From Eubacterium sp. An11 (GTDB lineage: Bacteria; Bacillota; Clostridia; Lachnospirales; Lachnospiraceae), in contig NZ_NFLV01000014.1 of the NCBI RefSeq assembly GCF_002161065.1, positions 1 through 64,000 of the forward strand: a stretch of DNA of 64,000 nt, in the 5' to 3' direction. Positions within the stretch are counted from its first letter, which is position 1; every line of letters begins with the position of its first letter. Made by a program: the position numbers and the translations under genes. This document shows positions 23,855-33,273 of this stretch, in pieces. The notes below the pieces were generated by a model that was given only the letters and a program-made list of their open reading frames with translations, did no database searches and was not told the origin of the DNA.

Positions 23855-24844
23855 TCAACCAAGCTCAGCTTTTGCTTTTTCGATAATGGCGTCCATGTTG
23901 TCCTTGGAATCACTAGGAACTTTACGGACATCGAAAGTGATGCCGAGCTTTTTCAGTTCTTCGAAAGTCTCCACATCTTCTTTTCCTAAAGATAATACTT
24001 TGCTGACAGCCACTTTGCCAACAGAGTGAGCCATGGAACCGATGTTCAGCTCTTTAATGTCCACGCCGCCTTTGATAGCTGCAAGAGCATCCTGCGGTGT
24101 TTCGAAAAGGAGCAGCGCTTTGGTATTACCAAAACGAGGGTCTTTGGCTACCTGAATCATTTTGCTGATCGGCACTACGTTGGCCTTTACTCCTGGAGGC
24201 GCTGCTTCTGTGATCATGCTCTTACGCAGATTGTCGTGAGCCACACCATCGGATACAACAATGATTCGGTTTGGATTTGTGGTCTTTGTCCAGGCAGTTG
24301 CCACCTGTCCGTGAAGCAGACGGGAGTCGATACGTGCCAGCACGTATTTGATCTTTCCGTCGCCAACCACTGTTCCCTCCGGCAGAGCGCCTGTCGGCTG
24401 TCCGTCGGAAGCTGCTGCTGCCGCCGGTTTTGCTTCCTTCGGCTCCAGAGATTCCGGATAAATACGAACGCCTTCTTTGGCGCTGCCGGAAATCTGAACA
24501 GCAAGCTCGTGAGCGGTCTCCATCATCATCCGGGAAGCGTATGCATCAATGAGCATCGGCAGGTTTAAGCCGGCGACAATCGCCCACTTATCCTCATGTC
24601 CGGCAATCAGTCCGTTGGACTGATTGAATGGAGTTCCACCCCATAAATCAACAAGAATCAGTACCTGTTCCGGATCTTCAAAGGAAGCAACGGCTTCTTC
24701 CATCTTCCTTCTGACATCATCCGGACCTTCGTTCGGCTGCAGTGTCACAGCTGCCACGTTTGGCTGTTCACCAAAAATCATGGATGCTGACTGCAGGATG
24801 CCCGTAGCAAAATTGCCATGGGTTGCAAGAATAATTCCTACCAT
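23855..24844 (-). CDS. manX: PTS mannose-type EIIAB fusion protein
   Basis: A 329-residue cytoplasmic phosphotransfer protein. The EIIA domain (1-130) has the phospho-histidine His9 in ILATHGNF and the VDLWGGTPFN motif. An Ala/Pro/Glu-rich linker (about 131-160) leads to the EIIB domain, whose phospho-histidine is His178 in ARIDSRLLHGQVATAW. Phosphate passes from PEP via PtsI and HPr (encoded at 51-53 kb) to these histidines and then to the sugar entering through ManYZ. The gene follows the PRD regulator by 47 nt. Confidence 0.95.
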   Translation of the reverse strand: MVGIILATHGNFATGILQSASMIFGEQPNVAAVTLQPNEGPDDVRRKMEEAVASFEDPEQVLILVDLWGGTPFNQSNGLIAGHEDKWAIVAGLNLPMLIDAYASRMMMETAHELAVQISGSAKEGVRIYPESLEPKEAKPAAAAASDGQPTGALPEGTVVGDGKIKYVLARIDSRLLHGQVATAWTKTTNPNRIIVVSDGVAHDNLRKSMITEAAPPGVKANVVPISKMIQVAKDPRFGNTKALLLFETPQDALAAIKGGVDIKELNIGSMAHSVGKVAVSKVLSLGKEDVETFEELKKLGITFDVRKVPSDSKDNMDAIIEKAKAELG

Positions 24845-24891
24845 TTGTTAATCACATCCTTTCTCTCCTGTTAGAAATCATTCAATATTAT

Positions 24892-26805
24892 CTATCTCAA
24901 AATTTGAAACAGTCTCTGTCTGAAAACCTCGTCAGGAACATTCTCTTCCGCCTGAAGCTTTCTGATCTTTTCTTCCACGTCCGGATTAGCAAGAAGCCGG
25001 TAAAACGTATTGAACAGCAGCGGTTTTTCTTTGAGCATCTCGGAAGATACCGCAAATAAAAACGCACACTGGACTCTCGTATCATCCCACAACAGCGGCT
25101 GCTGCATTCTCGCAACGATCAGTCTGGTCATGTGTACCAGAGAAGGGTTGCCGTGGGGCAGAGCAATGTGACACAGGCTGGTGGAAGAAATCTTCTCCCG
25201 TTCCAGAACCGTCTGCAGATATTCCTCTTCCACATAATCTTCTTCAATGAGCGGCCGCACCATGGCTTCCACTGCCGCGGGCATCTCCTTCTCATCAAGA
25301 TGAAGGATCATGGCTTCCAGAATATTCATCTCCAGAAGACGGTTGATCTGGATTTCCCGGATACACTCGCCGATCTTCTTGATCTCCCTGCCCGGAAGGG
25401 CCATGGAAATGTACACAACCGGCAGCTCTGTGTTTATAATACGTTCCGTGGTAACAATGCAGTCACATTCCGGAGCTTCGATCTGCGAAAATTCCTGGAG
25501 AGAATACATTCCCGTAATCTCCACATTGGACAGCTTTCTCTCAATCTTTGCGCGGATGATCTGCGCCGCTGCCGCTCCGAAATGGCAGACAATGATAATT
25601 TTGGTCTTCTCTCTCTCATCCTTGGCTCTCTCAATGGCTGCCTGAAAATGAATGGCCAGATAGACAAGTTCGTCATCTTTCATGGACAGCTTGTACATAT
25701 CCGAAATATAATCGGCCGCGATGGCCGCCATCTCAAACCCAAACGGATACTGACGCTTCATGGACTTCACCGTGTAGAAATCAGTCTCCACATCCAAATG
25801 ATCCCCGCGGAGCACCGTGGTGTACAGATGTCCTGACAATCCCTGAATCAACTCTTCATCATGGCTGAAATCCACACTGAGCTTCTCATGAATCTCCCGT
25901 AGAATCTCTCCCACCGGCAGACTCATCTTCTCCATGATCTGATCCTGACAGGCAATCTTCTGTTTGCGCAGCGATAAAAGAAGCTGATACAGATACCACA
26001 CTTCCGATTCGCTGTCCGGAAGACGAAGCTCATGACAAAAACTGCAGATCCACGGATATAATCCTTCAAACTCCGGTTCTTCCCCGAAGTCTCCGGCAGT
26101 CATCTCCGCACTCTCAGTACTGCCGCTGTCCCCGTGCCTGGCCATGAACAGAATATACAGAAAAATCTGCTGCATGGATTCATCGGTGAAACGGAACCAC
26201 CGCACTCCCCGGAGCATATCAAGGGCCTTCTGCGCCCGCTCCATCTGGTCACTGGTAAAGTAATCCAGAATAGGAAAATGCAGCTGATGAAACTGCCGCA
26301 GCGCTGCCCTGTAATCTTCTCCAAACAGATACGGGAACATGATCTTAACGAAGAGCTCCCTTCTCCTGTTCTGAGACGATGCATACCGGATACCGTAATG
26401 CCGCTGGGATTGTACATCGTCCGGATACTTCTTCATGATCGAGGCCAGCTGTTTTTCCGCATAGGACTTGCTGACCAGAAGCCGGTCCGCAATATCCTGG
26501 ATGATGAGAAAATCATCATGGAGTATAAGCAGAAGAAGAACCCTTCTCTCAAACTCCATCTCAAAGCGGGGGATGCTCATGTTCATCACGTCAGCAAACT
26601 TTTCATGACCGCGGATCATCACACGGTTACCGGACATGAACTGGATGGAGATACCAAACTCTTCCAGAGCCTCGGATAAATCCTTCAGCTGATTCCTCAG
26701 AGTCTTTACGGAAACTTCCAGGTAATCGGACATGGAGGAGAGCTCCACCACATCATAATCTTTGAGATACCCTATCATCTCCATATCTCTTTTTGTGAAT
26801 CTCAT
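24892..26805 (-). CDS. PRD-containing transcriptional regulator with EIIB- and EIIA-like domains
   Basis: A 637-residue regulator of the MtlR/ManR type. In order it shows an N-terminal helix-turn-helix (SMSDYLEVSVKTLRNQLKDL), a second Mga-like helix-turn-helix (IADRLLVSKSYAEKQLASI), two PRD domains (about 190-400) with conserved histidines, an EIIB-Gat-like domain (IIIVCHFGAAAAQI near 410) and a C-terminal EIIA-like domain with the histidine in HIALPHGNPS. Phosphorylation of PRD, EIIB and EIIA sites by PTS proteins would tie activity to sugar supply. It lies directly upstream of manX in the same direction, so it probably activates its own operon. It lacks the AAA+ domain of LevR. ATG 26805 is the likely start. 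Confidence 0.88.
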   Translation of the reverse strand: MRFTKRDMEMIGYLKDYDVVELSSMSDYLEVSVKTLRNQLKDLSEALEEFGISIQFMSGNRVMIRGHEKFADVMNMSIPRFEMEFERRVLLLLILHDDFLIIQDIADRLLVSKSYAEKQLASIMKKYPDDVQSQRHYGIRYASSQNRRRELFVKIMFPYLFGEDYRAALRQFHQLHFPILDYFTSDQMERAQKALDMLRGVRWFRFTDESMQQIFLYILFMARHGDSGSTESAEMTAGDFGEEPEFEGLYPWICSFCHELRLPDSESEVWYLYQLLLSLRKQKIACQDQIMEKMSLPVGEILREIHEKLSVDFSHDEELIQGLSGHLYTTVLRGDHLDVETDFYTVKSMKRQYPFGFEMAAIAADYISDMYKLSMKDDELVYLAIHFQAAIERAKDEREKTKIIIVCHFGAAAAQIIRAKIERKLSNVEITGMYSLQEFSQIEAPECDCIVTTERIINTELPVVYISMALPGREIKKIGECIREIQINRLLEMNILEAMILHLDEKEMPAAVEAMVRPLIEEDYVEEEYLQTVLEREKISSTSLCHIALPHGNPSLVHMTRLIVARMQQPLLWDDTRVQCAFLFAVSSEMLKEKPLLFNTFYRLLANPDVEEKIRKLQAEENVPDEVFRQRLFQILR

Positions 26806-26992
26806 GATTACATACCACACCTCACTTATCTAGAATTTAACAAAAAAATTCTTAAGTTAAAACTCATTGTTTTTTCATTATCTGACCAAAACATGTGCTT
26901 AACTTACAAATTTATTTCATCACATTTACGATTCTTTTTCAAGAGAAAATTTCTTTTTTTATAAAAAAACTACTGTATTTTCCGAAAATCTG

Positions 26993-28417
26993 TCATCTTT
27001 TCTCAGACTTTGTCCATTTTTTTGTAAACAGGACGACAGCAGTCGACACGACCACTCCCAGCGCGATGCACAGAAAATACAAAACCACATGATTGGTGGC
27101 CCCGATGAAGCCCACAATGGGTCCTCCGTGGGGCGCGGCGGAAGTAATACCCAAAAGAGCCGCCGCTGCGCCGGACACGGCAGAGCCAATGACCACCGCC
27201 GGGATCACGTGTTTCGGGTCCGACAGTGCGAAGGGAATGGCACCTTCACTGATTCCGATCATTCCCATAAAAATCGTATAGATGCCCGCGCCCCGCTCTT
27301 CCCTGGAAAATGTTCTTCCTCCCAGCAGGGCCGCCAGTCCCATGGAAAGAGGCGCTACGCCGATGGCAGCCGAAGCGATCCCCATGATTCTCAAATTACC
27401 CTCGGCGATGGACGCCACACCGAAAAAGAACGCCACTTTATTGATGGGTCCGCCCATATCTGCTCCGATCATAGCCCCCAATACAATTCCCAGCAGAATG
27501 GCCGTAGACGGACTTTCCGACAGATATACCAGCAGCTCGTTGAGACTGTGCATGACAAAGGTGATCGGGCCGCCGAGAATACAGATAAACAGTACCGCGG
27601 ACACAGTCACCCCCAGAAGGGGAATCACAAAAATCGGCATGATCGGCCGGACTGCCTTCGGTACTTTGACTCTGTTGATCGCTTTTACCAGATACCCTAC
27701 CAGATAGCCCACCACAATACAGCCGAGAAATCCTGTTCCTTCTCCGGTTCCAAGAAGCTGTCCGTCCGTGGCGATCATGGCTCCGATCATAGCCGGTGCC
27801 AGAGCTGCTCTTCCCGCAATGGACATCGCAATGAAGCCGGCAAGGATCGGATACATCAATTCAAAAGCCAGCAGACCGATCTCATGCACTTTATTCCAGA
27901 AAACAGAAGCAATGTGCAAGCCGGACGCCGAACTCTCCCCGGCAAAAGCCAGGGAGAGGGATATGAACAGTCCTCCCACCACCACAAAGGGAATCATGTA
28001 AGATGCGCCGTTCATCAGCTGATGAAGGATTGCCGAAGGTTCCCCTCCTGAAGCCGCGTAAAACGACGTTTCCTCTCCCTCACCGGAATCATCCCCTTGT
28101 TCCTCCATCACTTCCGCTCTTGTCTCCATCTCCTGCAGCACGCGGCGGGTATCTTTTAACACCGGTTTAATGGCAGTCCGGTATACTTTCTTCCCTCCGA
28201 ATCTCTCGGCGCCCTCTATGGCCACATCGGCAGCAATGATCACATAATCCGCCTCCGCGATCTGTTTCCGGGTCAGCTCGTTTTCTGTGCCCTGGGAACC
28301 CTGGGTCTCAATATGCATCTCATATCCCAGCTTTTTCCCCATGATTTCCAATCGTTCCGCCGCCATGTATGTGTGCGCAATGCCGGTGGGACATTTTGTG
28401 ACTCCGATGATTTTCAT
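26993..28417 (-). CDS. PTS fructose-type EIIBC component
   Basis: A 474-residue membrane permease. The EIIB-Fru domain (1-100) has the phospho-cysteine Cys9 in GVTKCPTGIAHTYMAAE and the motif ADVAIEGAERFGG. After an acidic linker (EEQGDDSGEGEE) comes the EIIC domain with many hydrophobic segments, including GAMIGADMGGPINKVAFFFG and TSAAPHGGPIVGFIGATNH. Fru-type permeases carry fructose, but close relatives carry mannosylglycerate or other sugars. No 1-phosphofructokinase gene lies next to it, so the substrate is open. ATG 28417 is chosen over the in-frame GTG that is part of the ribosome site. Confidence 0.92.
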   Translation of the reverse strand: MKIIGVTKCPTGIAHTYMAAERLEIMGKKLGYEMHIETQGSQGTENELTRKQIAEADYVIIAADVAIEGAERFGGKKVYRTAIKPVLKDTRRVLQEMETRAEVMEEQGDDSGEGEETSFYAASGGEPSAILHQLMNGASYMIPFVVVGGLFISLSLAFAGESSASGLHIASVFWNKVHEIGLLAFELMYPILAGFIAMSIAGRAALAPAMIGAMIATDGQLLGTGEGTGFLGCIVVGYLVGYLVKAINRVKVPKAVRPIMPIFVIPLLGVTVSAVLFICILGGPITFVMHSLNELLVYLSESPSTAILLGIVLGAMIGADMGGPINKVAFFFGVASIAEGNLRIMGIASAAIGVAPLSMGLAALLGGRTFSREERGAGIYTIFMGMIGISEGAIPFALSDPKHVIPAVVIGSAVSGAAAALLGITSAAPHGGPIVGFIGATNHVVLYFLCIALGVVVSTAVVLFTKKWTKSEKR

Positions 28418-28427
28418 GTCTGTCACC

Positions 28428-28883
28428 TCATTTCATTTCCTGAAGCATATAATAGTACAGCTGGTTCCCGTCCGTGCAATGTTTGAGGTTGTAAACAAAA
28501 TCTTCATTCATCAGTTTCCTGGCAAGCAGTGCGAGAGTCGGCAGATGACTGTTTTTTTCCGGTTCTTCCGGCGTGATGGCTACCACCGCCAGATCCACCG
28601 GTTTCCCATCCAGCGCCTCCCATTCCACAGGCCAGGCAAAACGTACGACAGCAAATACCGGGTCGCTTAATCCCCGTATCCGCGCATGGGGCATCGCGAT
28701 TCCGCCTCCGAATCCTGTGGAATCCAGATTCTCTCTTCTGCGAAAAGCGTCAATCAGTTTCAATTCGTAGGCCATATTCTTTCTGGCACAGAGATGGCTG
28801 ATGATGCGGATGGCCTCTGTCTTCTCTTTGGATTCTACCTTTATGTTGTCAAAAATCATTTCCCTCTTTACTATCGTGTTCAC
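28428..28883 (-). CDS. PTS fructose-type EIIA component
   Basis: A 151-residue cytoplasmic EIIA protein of the Fru/Mtl family. The phospho-histidine is His66 in GGGIAMPHARI, followed by the conserved VDLAVVAITPEE and HLPTLALLARKL segments. It hands phosphate to the EIIBC permease encoded 10 nt downstream. GTG at 28883, six bases after AGGAGGTG, is the most likely start; ATG at 28859 is possible. Many fructose PTS have EIIA fused to EIIBC, but here it is separate. Confidence 0.9.
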   Translation of the reverse strand: MNTIVKREMIFDNIKVESKEKTEAIRIISHLCARKNMAYELKLIDAFRRRENLDSTGFGGGIAMPHARIRGLSDPVFAVVRFAWPVEWEALDGKPVDLAVVAITPEEPEKNSHLPTLALLARKLMNEDFVYNLKHCTDGNQLYYYMLQEMK

Positions 28884-29031
28884 TGTATTCACCTCCTGTC
28901 CGTTACTTCTATCTCGATAGTTACTTACACTGTATCAGAATAACGGACGAAGTAAAACTCCTGTTTTGTCTTTCTCACATCTGTATGTATACGGTTTATA
29001 TTTTCGGTTTCTTTTTTAAGACAAAGAAATA

Positions 29032-29070
29032 CAGCGGCCGTAACCATTTTACAAACGGTTCGTCCCGCTG
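29032..29070 (-). terminator. Probable terminator after azlD
   Basis: On the minus strand CAGCGG pairs with CCGCTG and an inner AACC with GGTT, followed by the T-rich TATTTCTTTGTC. It lies in the 245-nt gap between azlD and the fructose-type EIIA gene. The rest of that gap should carry the EIIA promoter, but none with clear boxes was found. Confidence 0.5.
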
Positions 29071-29129
29071 CATCCCGCAATACCGATATATCCGCCTGCC
29101 GGCGGTTTCCCTCATAAAAATATCTCCCT

Positions 29130-29447
29130 CTATATGACCGTTAAAAGAAGCTCCGCCAGCAGCACTGTTCCGCAGGCTCCCGCCGCCACGACAATAAGGC
29201 TTCCGCGCCGGTAAGAAAGAATCACCGCCGCGATAAATCCCGCCACCGCAGAAATCATGCTTCCTGTGGCGTAAAGGATGGCAGGAAATGTCATGGCCGC
29301 CAGCACTGTATAGGGAATATAATATAAAAACGAATTCAAAAACCGGTTCTTAATCTTTTTTCTCACCAGCACCAGGGGAATCACCCGGATCAGGTACGTC
29401 ACTCCCGCCATGACGATGAGATAGGGTAAAAACTTCATCAAATCCAT
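29130..29447 (-). CDS. azlD: AzlD-type branched-chain amino acid exporter subunit
   Basis: A 105-residue membrane protein with about four hydrophobic segments. It matches the AzlD family (motif VTYLIRVIPLVLVRKKIKNRFLNSFLYYIPYT shortened: TYLIRVIPL, FLYYIPYTVLAAMTFP). AzlD is the small partner of AzlC; together they export branched-chain amino acids or analogues such as azaleucine. GGAGGAGATACCTGA precedes the start. It lies 64 nt after azlC and is the last gene of the purine cluster transcript. Confidence 0.9.
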   Translation of the reverse strand: MDLMKFLPYLIVMAGVTYLIRVIPLVLVRKKIKNRFLNSFLYYIPYTVLAAMTFPAILYATGSMISAVAGFIAAVILSYRRGSLIVVAAGACGTVLLAELLLTVI

Positions 29448-29511
29448 TCAGGTATCTCCTCCATAAAACACTGCGCCTTTTCAAACCTTTCCGTTCACCG
29501 GGATTTTCCCA

Positions 29512-30210
29512 TCATTCTGCTTCTTCCACAGGGAAAAACAGAGCTCCCGCCACGGAAGCAATGACCGCACAGATAATAATGGCAAAACCGCTGGAAATAC
29601 CGGCAAACATCGGCACATATTTAAGAAGAATGCTGATGGCCACCGCCAGAAGCACCACGGCGCATACCCGTTTATCTTCCGCTGACTTCGGTACCACCAC
29701 GGCGATAAACATGCCGTAAAGGGCCACGCCCAGAGCATTGGTCAGGATTTCCGGCAGAATGTTTCCCAGAAAAGCCCCGCAGAATGTACCGGCAGTCCAT
29801 CCGATGACCGGCAGAAACATCAGGCCGCCAAAATACCCCTTTGTGACCGGGCCCTCGCTCTGGACAGCCGCCGCAAAGATCTCGTCCGTGATTCCAAAGC
29901 CGAGTATCCACCGCCAGATTCCCCGGAAACCGCTGTCCACTTTCTGGGAAAGCGCAATGGACATGAGCATATACCGGGCGTTGATCACCAGCTGCGTGAC
30001 CGCCATCTCGACCAGCGTTCCTGCCTGAACGATGACCGTAAGACCGGCAAACTGTCCGGCAGAAGTCAGGTTGGTCAGCGAGATGAGTACCGATTCGAAA
30101 ATAGTACAGCCGCCTTCCACCGCCAGGATACCAAAGGCGAAGGAGACGGCAAAGTATCCCAGACAAATGGGGATTCCATCACGGAGTCCCCTTTTTAAAT
30201 CACTGCTCAT
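29512..30210 (-). CDS. azlC: AzlC-type branched-chain amino acid exporter subunit
   Basis: A 232-residue polytopic membrane protein of the AzlC family. Characteristic segments are RDGIPICLGYFAVSFAFGILA near the N-terminus, NLTSAGQFAGL, the VINARYMLMSIAL segment and FGITDEIFAA. With AzlD it exports branched-chain amino acids. Its ATG overlaps the purD stop by 4 nt, so it is translated directly after a purine gene, which is not a usual functional partner. A standard Lrp or valine-responsive regulator is not adjacent. Confidence 0.92.
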   Translation of the reverse strand: MSSDLKRGLRDGIPICLGYFAVSFAFGILAVEGGCTIFESVLISLTNLTSAGQFAGLTVIVQAGTLVEMAVTQLVINARYMLMSIALSQKVDSGFRGIWRWILGFGITDEIFAAAVQSEGPVTKGYFGGLMFLPVIGWTAGTFCGAFLGNILPEILTNALGVALYGMFIAVVVPKSAEDKRVCAVVLLAVAISILLKYVPMFAGISSGFAIIICAVIASVAGALFFPVEEAE

Positions 30211-31478
30211 GCCTCGTCAATGGCCTTGCCGATGTCATGACGCATATATTTGTTGGCAAAATTCACCCATTCTGTGGCTGCGTAAGCGTTCTTTCTGGCT
30301 TCCTTTAAATCCGCTCCCTTGGCGGTAATTCCAAGAACCCGGCCGCCGTTGGTGACAATGCCTTTGTCGGTTTTCTTTGTTCCCGCATGGAAACAGTAGT
30401 ATCCTTCTTTGCCTTTGAAGTTCTCCAGTCCTTCGATCACCAGACCTTTTTCATAGGAGACCGGATAGCCGTCGGAAGCAAGGACCACACAGACTGCCGC
30501 ATTATCCTCAAACTGAAGATCAATTTCATCCAGTCTGCCGTCAATGCAGGCTTCCATCACATCAATGATATCATTCTTCATCCGCGGCAGCACCACCTGG
30601 GCTTCCGGATCACCGAACCGGGCATTATACTCCAGCACCTTCGGTCCGTCTTCCGTGAGCATCAGACCGGTAAAAAGCACGCCCACAAACGGACGTCCTT
30701 CCGCAGCCATGGCATCCATGGTCGGCTGGTAAATGTATTTCTCGCAGAATTCTTCCACTTCTTTGGTGTAAAACGGACTCGGAGAAAATGTTCCCATTCC
30801 GCCTGTGTTAAGACCGGTGTCGCCGTCTCCCGCTCTCTTGTGATCCTGGGCGCTGGTCATGCATTTGATGGTTTTGCCGTCACAGAATGCCAGAACAGAT
30901 ACTTCCCGTCCGGTCATAAATTCTTCAATGACCATTTGATTACCGGCGTCGCCGAACTTCTTCTCCTCCATGATGGTCTTCACGCCTTCTCTGGCCTCTT
31001 CCAGCGTATTGCAGATGAGAACGCCTTTGCCCAGAGCCAGGCCGTCCGCCTTTAATACGATCGGCATTTTAGCGGTTTCCAGATAAGCGAGCGCTTCCTC
31101 CTTGGAAGTAAAGTTCTCATAAGCCGCCGTCGGGATGTTATATTTCTTCATCAGATCTTTGGAAAATGCTTTGGAACCTTCGATGATCGCTGCATTTTTA
31201 CGCGGACCAAATACCCGCAGACCTTCCGCCTCAAACACGTCCACGATGCCGCCCACCAGAGGGTCATCCATACCGATGATAGTCAGATCCACCGCATTTT
31301 CTTTGGCAAAAGCTGCCAGTTTCTCAAACTCCATGGCTCCGATATCCACACACTCTGCATATTCCGCAATTCCGGCGTTTCCCGGCGCGCAGTAGATCTT
31401 ATCCACTTTATCGCTTTTTGCCACCGACCATGCAATGGCATGCTCTCTTCCGCCGCTTCCAACAATCAATACTTTCAT
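30207..31478 (-). CDS. purD: Phosphoribosylamine-glycine ligase
   Basis: A 423-residue ATP-grasp enzyme that joins glycine to phosphoribosylamine, the second step of purine synthesis. The N-terminal nucleotide fold starts MKVLIVGSGGREHAIAW. The ATP-grasp core has LKADGLALGKGV and the metal-binding EYNARFGDPEAQV. The start at 31478 follows GGGAGGATGCGCA. It follows purN by 13 nt and overlaps azlC by 4 nt. Confidence 0.96.
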   Translation of the reverse strand: MKVLIVGSGGREHAIAWSVAKSDKVDKIYCAPGNAGIAEYAECVDIGAMEFEKLAAFAKENAVDLTIIGMDDPLVGGIVDVFEAEGLRVFGPRKNAAIIEGSKAFSKDLMKKYNIPTAAYENFTSKEEALAYLETAKMPIVLKADGLALGKGVLICNTLEEAREGVKTIMEEKKFGDAGNQMVIEEFMTGREVSVLAFCDGKTIKCMTSAQDHKRAGDGDTGLNTGGMGTFSPSPFYTKEVEEFCEKYIYQPTMDAMAAEGRPFVGVLFTGLMLTEDGPKVLEYNARFGDPEAQVVLPRMKNDIIDVMEACIDGRLDEIDLQFEDNAAVCVVLASDGYPVSYEKGLVIEGLENFKGKEGYYCFHAGTKKTDKGIVTNGGRVLGITAKGADLKEARKNAYAATEWVNFANKYMRHDIGKAIDEA

Positions 31479-31491
31479 TGCGCATCCTCCC

Positions 31492-32118
31492 TTATTCATC
31501 TATGGTAACTTTCCGTCCGTCCACATGTACTTTTCCATTGGCGATGAGGTCAATGGCCTTCGGCAGAATAATCCATTCCGCCTGTTCCATAATTCGTTTC
31601 TGTAAAACCTCCGGCGTATCATCCTGCTCTACCATCACCGGTTTCTGCAGAATGATCGGACCGGTATCCGTACCTTCATCCACAAAATGCACCGTGGCGC
31701 CGGATACCCGCACGCCCCTGGACAGCGCTTTCTCATGAACATGAAGTCCGTAGCAGCCGGTGCCGCAGAAGGAAGGAATGAGTGACGGATGGATATTGAT
31801 GATCCGGTTCTCGTATTCTTCTATCACGCAAGGCGGAACCACCACCAGATAGCCGGCAAGGACCACCAGGTCAATATCCCGCTCCTTTAACGCTTCCAGT
31901 AACTTCTGATTAAATTCTTCTCTTGTGTCAAAACTTTTCGGAGACAGCAGAAGCGCTTCCACGCCGTAATTTTCCGCCCGTGTCAGAGCATAGGCCCCGG
32001 CGTTATTGCTGATCACCACCTGAATCTTTGCGTTGGTGATCCTTCCGTCATCGATGGAATCCATGATGGCCTGCAGGTTGGTTCCGCCCCCGGACACAAG
32101 TACCGCAAGCTTTAACAT
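31492..32118 (-). CDS. purN: Phosphoribosylglycinamide formyltransferase (folate-dependent)
   Basis: A 208-residue GAR transformylase using 10-formyltetrahydrofolate, step three of purine synthesis. The N-terminal [12 protein letters not shown] phosphate-binding motif is clear. The catalytic Asn-His-Asp set appears in [24 protein letters not shown] and [13 protein letters not shown]. The ATG overlaps the purM stop by 7 nt. Length is normal. Confidence 0.96.
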   Translation of the reverse strand: MLKLAVLVSGGGTNLQAIMDSIDDGRITNAKIQVVISNNAGAYALTRAENYGVEALLLSPKSFDTREEFNQKLLEALKERDIDLVVLAGYLVVVPPCVIEEYENRIINIHPSLIPSFCGTGCYGLHVHEKALSRGVRVSGATVHFVDEGTDTGPIILQKPVMVEQDDTPEVLQKRIMEQAEWIILPKAIDLIANGKVHVDGRKVTIDE

Positions 32119-33137
32119 ATGGTCACTCCCTTTTCTCCTTCTTCCACTCCACCGACAATCCATGCTTTTTCTCCGGCTTCATTCAGGACTTTTACTGCCT
32201 TATCTGCATCGGAGGCATCAAGAGCCAGCATCATGCCGATACCCATATTGTAGGTATTGTACATCATTTCTTCCGAAATATCGCCTTCTTTTGCCAGCAT
32301 ACGGAAGATAGCCGGAACCTGGTAGCTGTTCTTATCCACAACAGCACGCACCCCGTCCGGAAGCATTCTAGGAATGTTCTCATAGAAGCCGCCGCCGGTG
32401 ATATGGCTGCATCCCTTGATGGTAATGCCGGCTTTTTTCACTGCCTTTAACGCTTTCACATAGATCTTTGTCGGAGTCAGGAGCGCTTCACCGAGAGTCA
32501 TACCCAGCTCTTCTTTATATTCTTTTAAAGCTTCCTTTTCCATCGGGAAGACCTTTCTTACCAGGGAATATCCGTTGCTGTGGATACCGGAAGAAGCGAT
32601 GCCCACCAGCACATCCCCTGCCTTGATATTTTCTCCGGTAATCATGTCCTTTTTATCACAGACACCTACCGCAAATCCTGCCAGATCATACTCGTCTTCT
32701 GCCATAAGTCCCGGATGTTCCGCCGTCTCGCCGCCGATAAGCGCCGCTTCTGACTGCAGGCAGCCTTCTGCCACACCTTTTACGATAGAAGCGATCTTTT
32801 CCGGATAATTTTTGCCGCAGGCAATGTAATCCAGGAAAAACAGAGGCTCGCCGCCGGCACAGGCAATATCGTTGACGCACATGGCCACGCAGTCGATTCC
32901 AACGGTGTCATGTTTATCCAGTATCATGGAAAGCTTCACCTTCGTGCCGCAGCCATCGGTTCCTGATAAGAGCACCGGCTCTTCCATCTCTTTAATCTTG
33001 CTCAAAGAAAAGGCTCCGGAAAATCCTCCCAGGCCGCCTAAAACCTCCGGCCGCATGGTCTTCTTAACATGTTCTTTCATAAGCTCCACCGACTGATAGC
33101 CGGCCTCAATATCAACGCCTGCGTTCTTATAATCCAT
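32112..33137 (-). CDS. purM: Phosphoribosylformylglycinamidine cyclo-ligase
   Basis: A 341-residue AIR synthetase, step five of purine synthesis. Features include the N-terminal [42 protein letters not shown] and the C-terminal [14 protein letters not shown] and MGIGMMLAL, all typical of the family. It is overlapped by purN downstream. A 136-nt gap with a perfect hairpin (33218-33255) separates it from purE upstream. Confidence 0.96.
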   Translation of the reverse strand: MDYKNAGVDIEAGYQSVELMKEHVKKTMRPEVLGGLGGFSGAFSLSKIKEMEEPVLLSGTDGCGTKVKLSMILDKHDTVGIDCVAMCVNDIACAGGEPLFFLDYIACGKNYPEKIASIVKGVAEGCLQSEAALIGGETAEHPGLMAEDEYDLAGFAVGVCDKKDMITGENIKAGDVLVGIASSGIHSNGYSLVRKVFPMEKEALKEYKEELGMTLGEALLTPTKIYVKALKAVKKAGITIKGCSHITGGGFYENIPRMLPDGVRAVVDKNSYQVPAIFRMLAKEGDISEEMMYNTYNMGIGMMLALDASDADKAVKVLNEAGEKAWIVGGVEEGEKGVTIC

Positions 33138-33217
33138 AACAGACTCCTTTCCTCTCTGACGTTCGTATTTTCATTCTTATCTTTTCTTATTCCAGTGATG
33201 CTGTATATCTTCTTCCG

Positions 33218-33255
33218 GAGATATCATATTTCTTTTTTCAGCGATATGATATCTC
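33218..33255. repeat. Perfect 12-bp hairpin between purE and purM
   Basis: GAGATATCATAT (33218-33229) and its exact reverse complement (33244-33255) enclose a 14-nt loop. No T run follows on the minus strand. It lies in the only sizeable gap inside the purEMND segment and may mark an mRNA processing or stability site. Confidence 0.7.
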
Positions 33256-33273
33256 TTTCCTGTCTGCAAAATA

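Noticed and set aside
26806-26992. A sigma-54 promoter for the mannose PTS operon
   Set aside because: No GG-N10-GC pair was found, and the regulator lacks the AAA+ domain needed with sigma-54.
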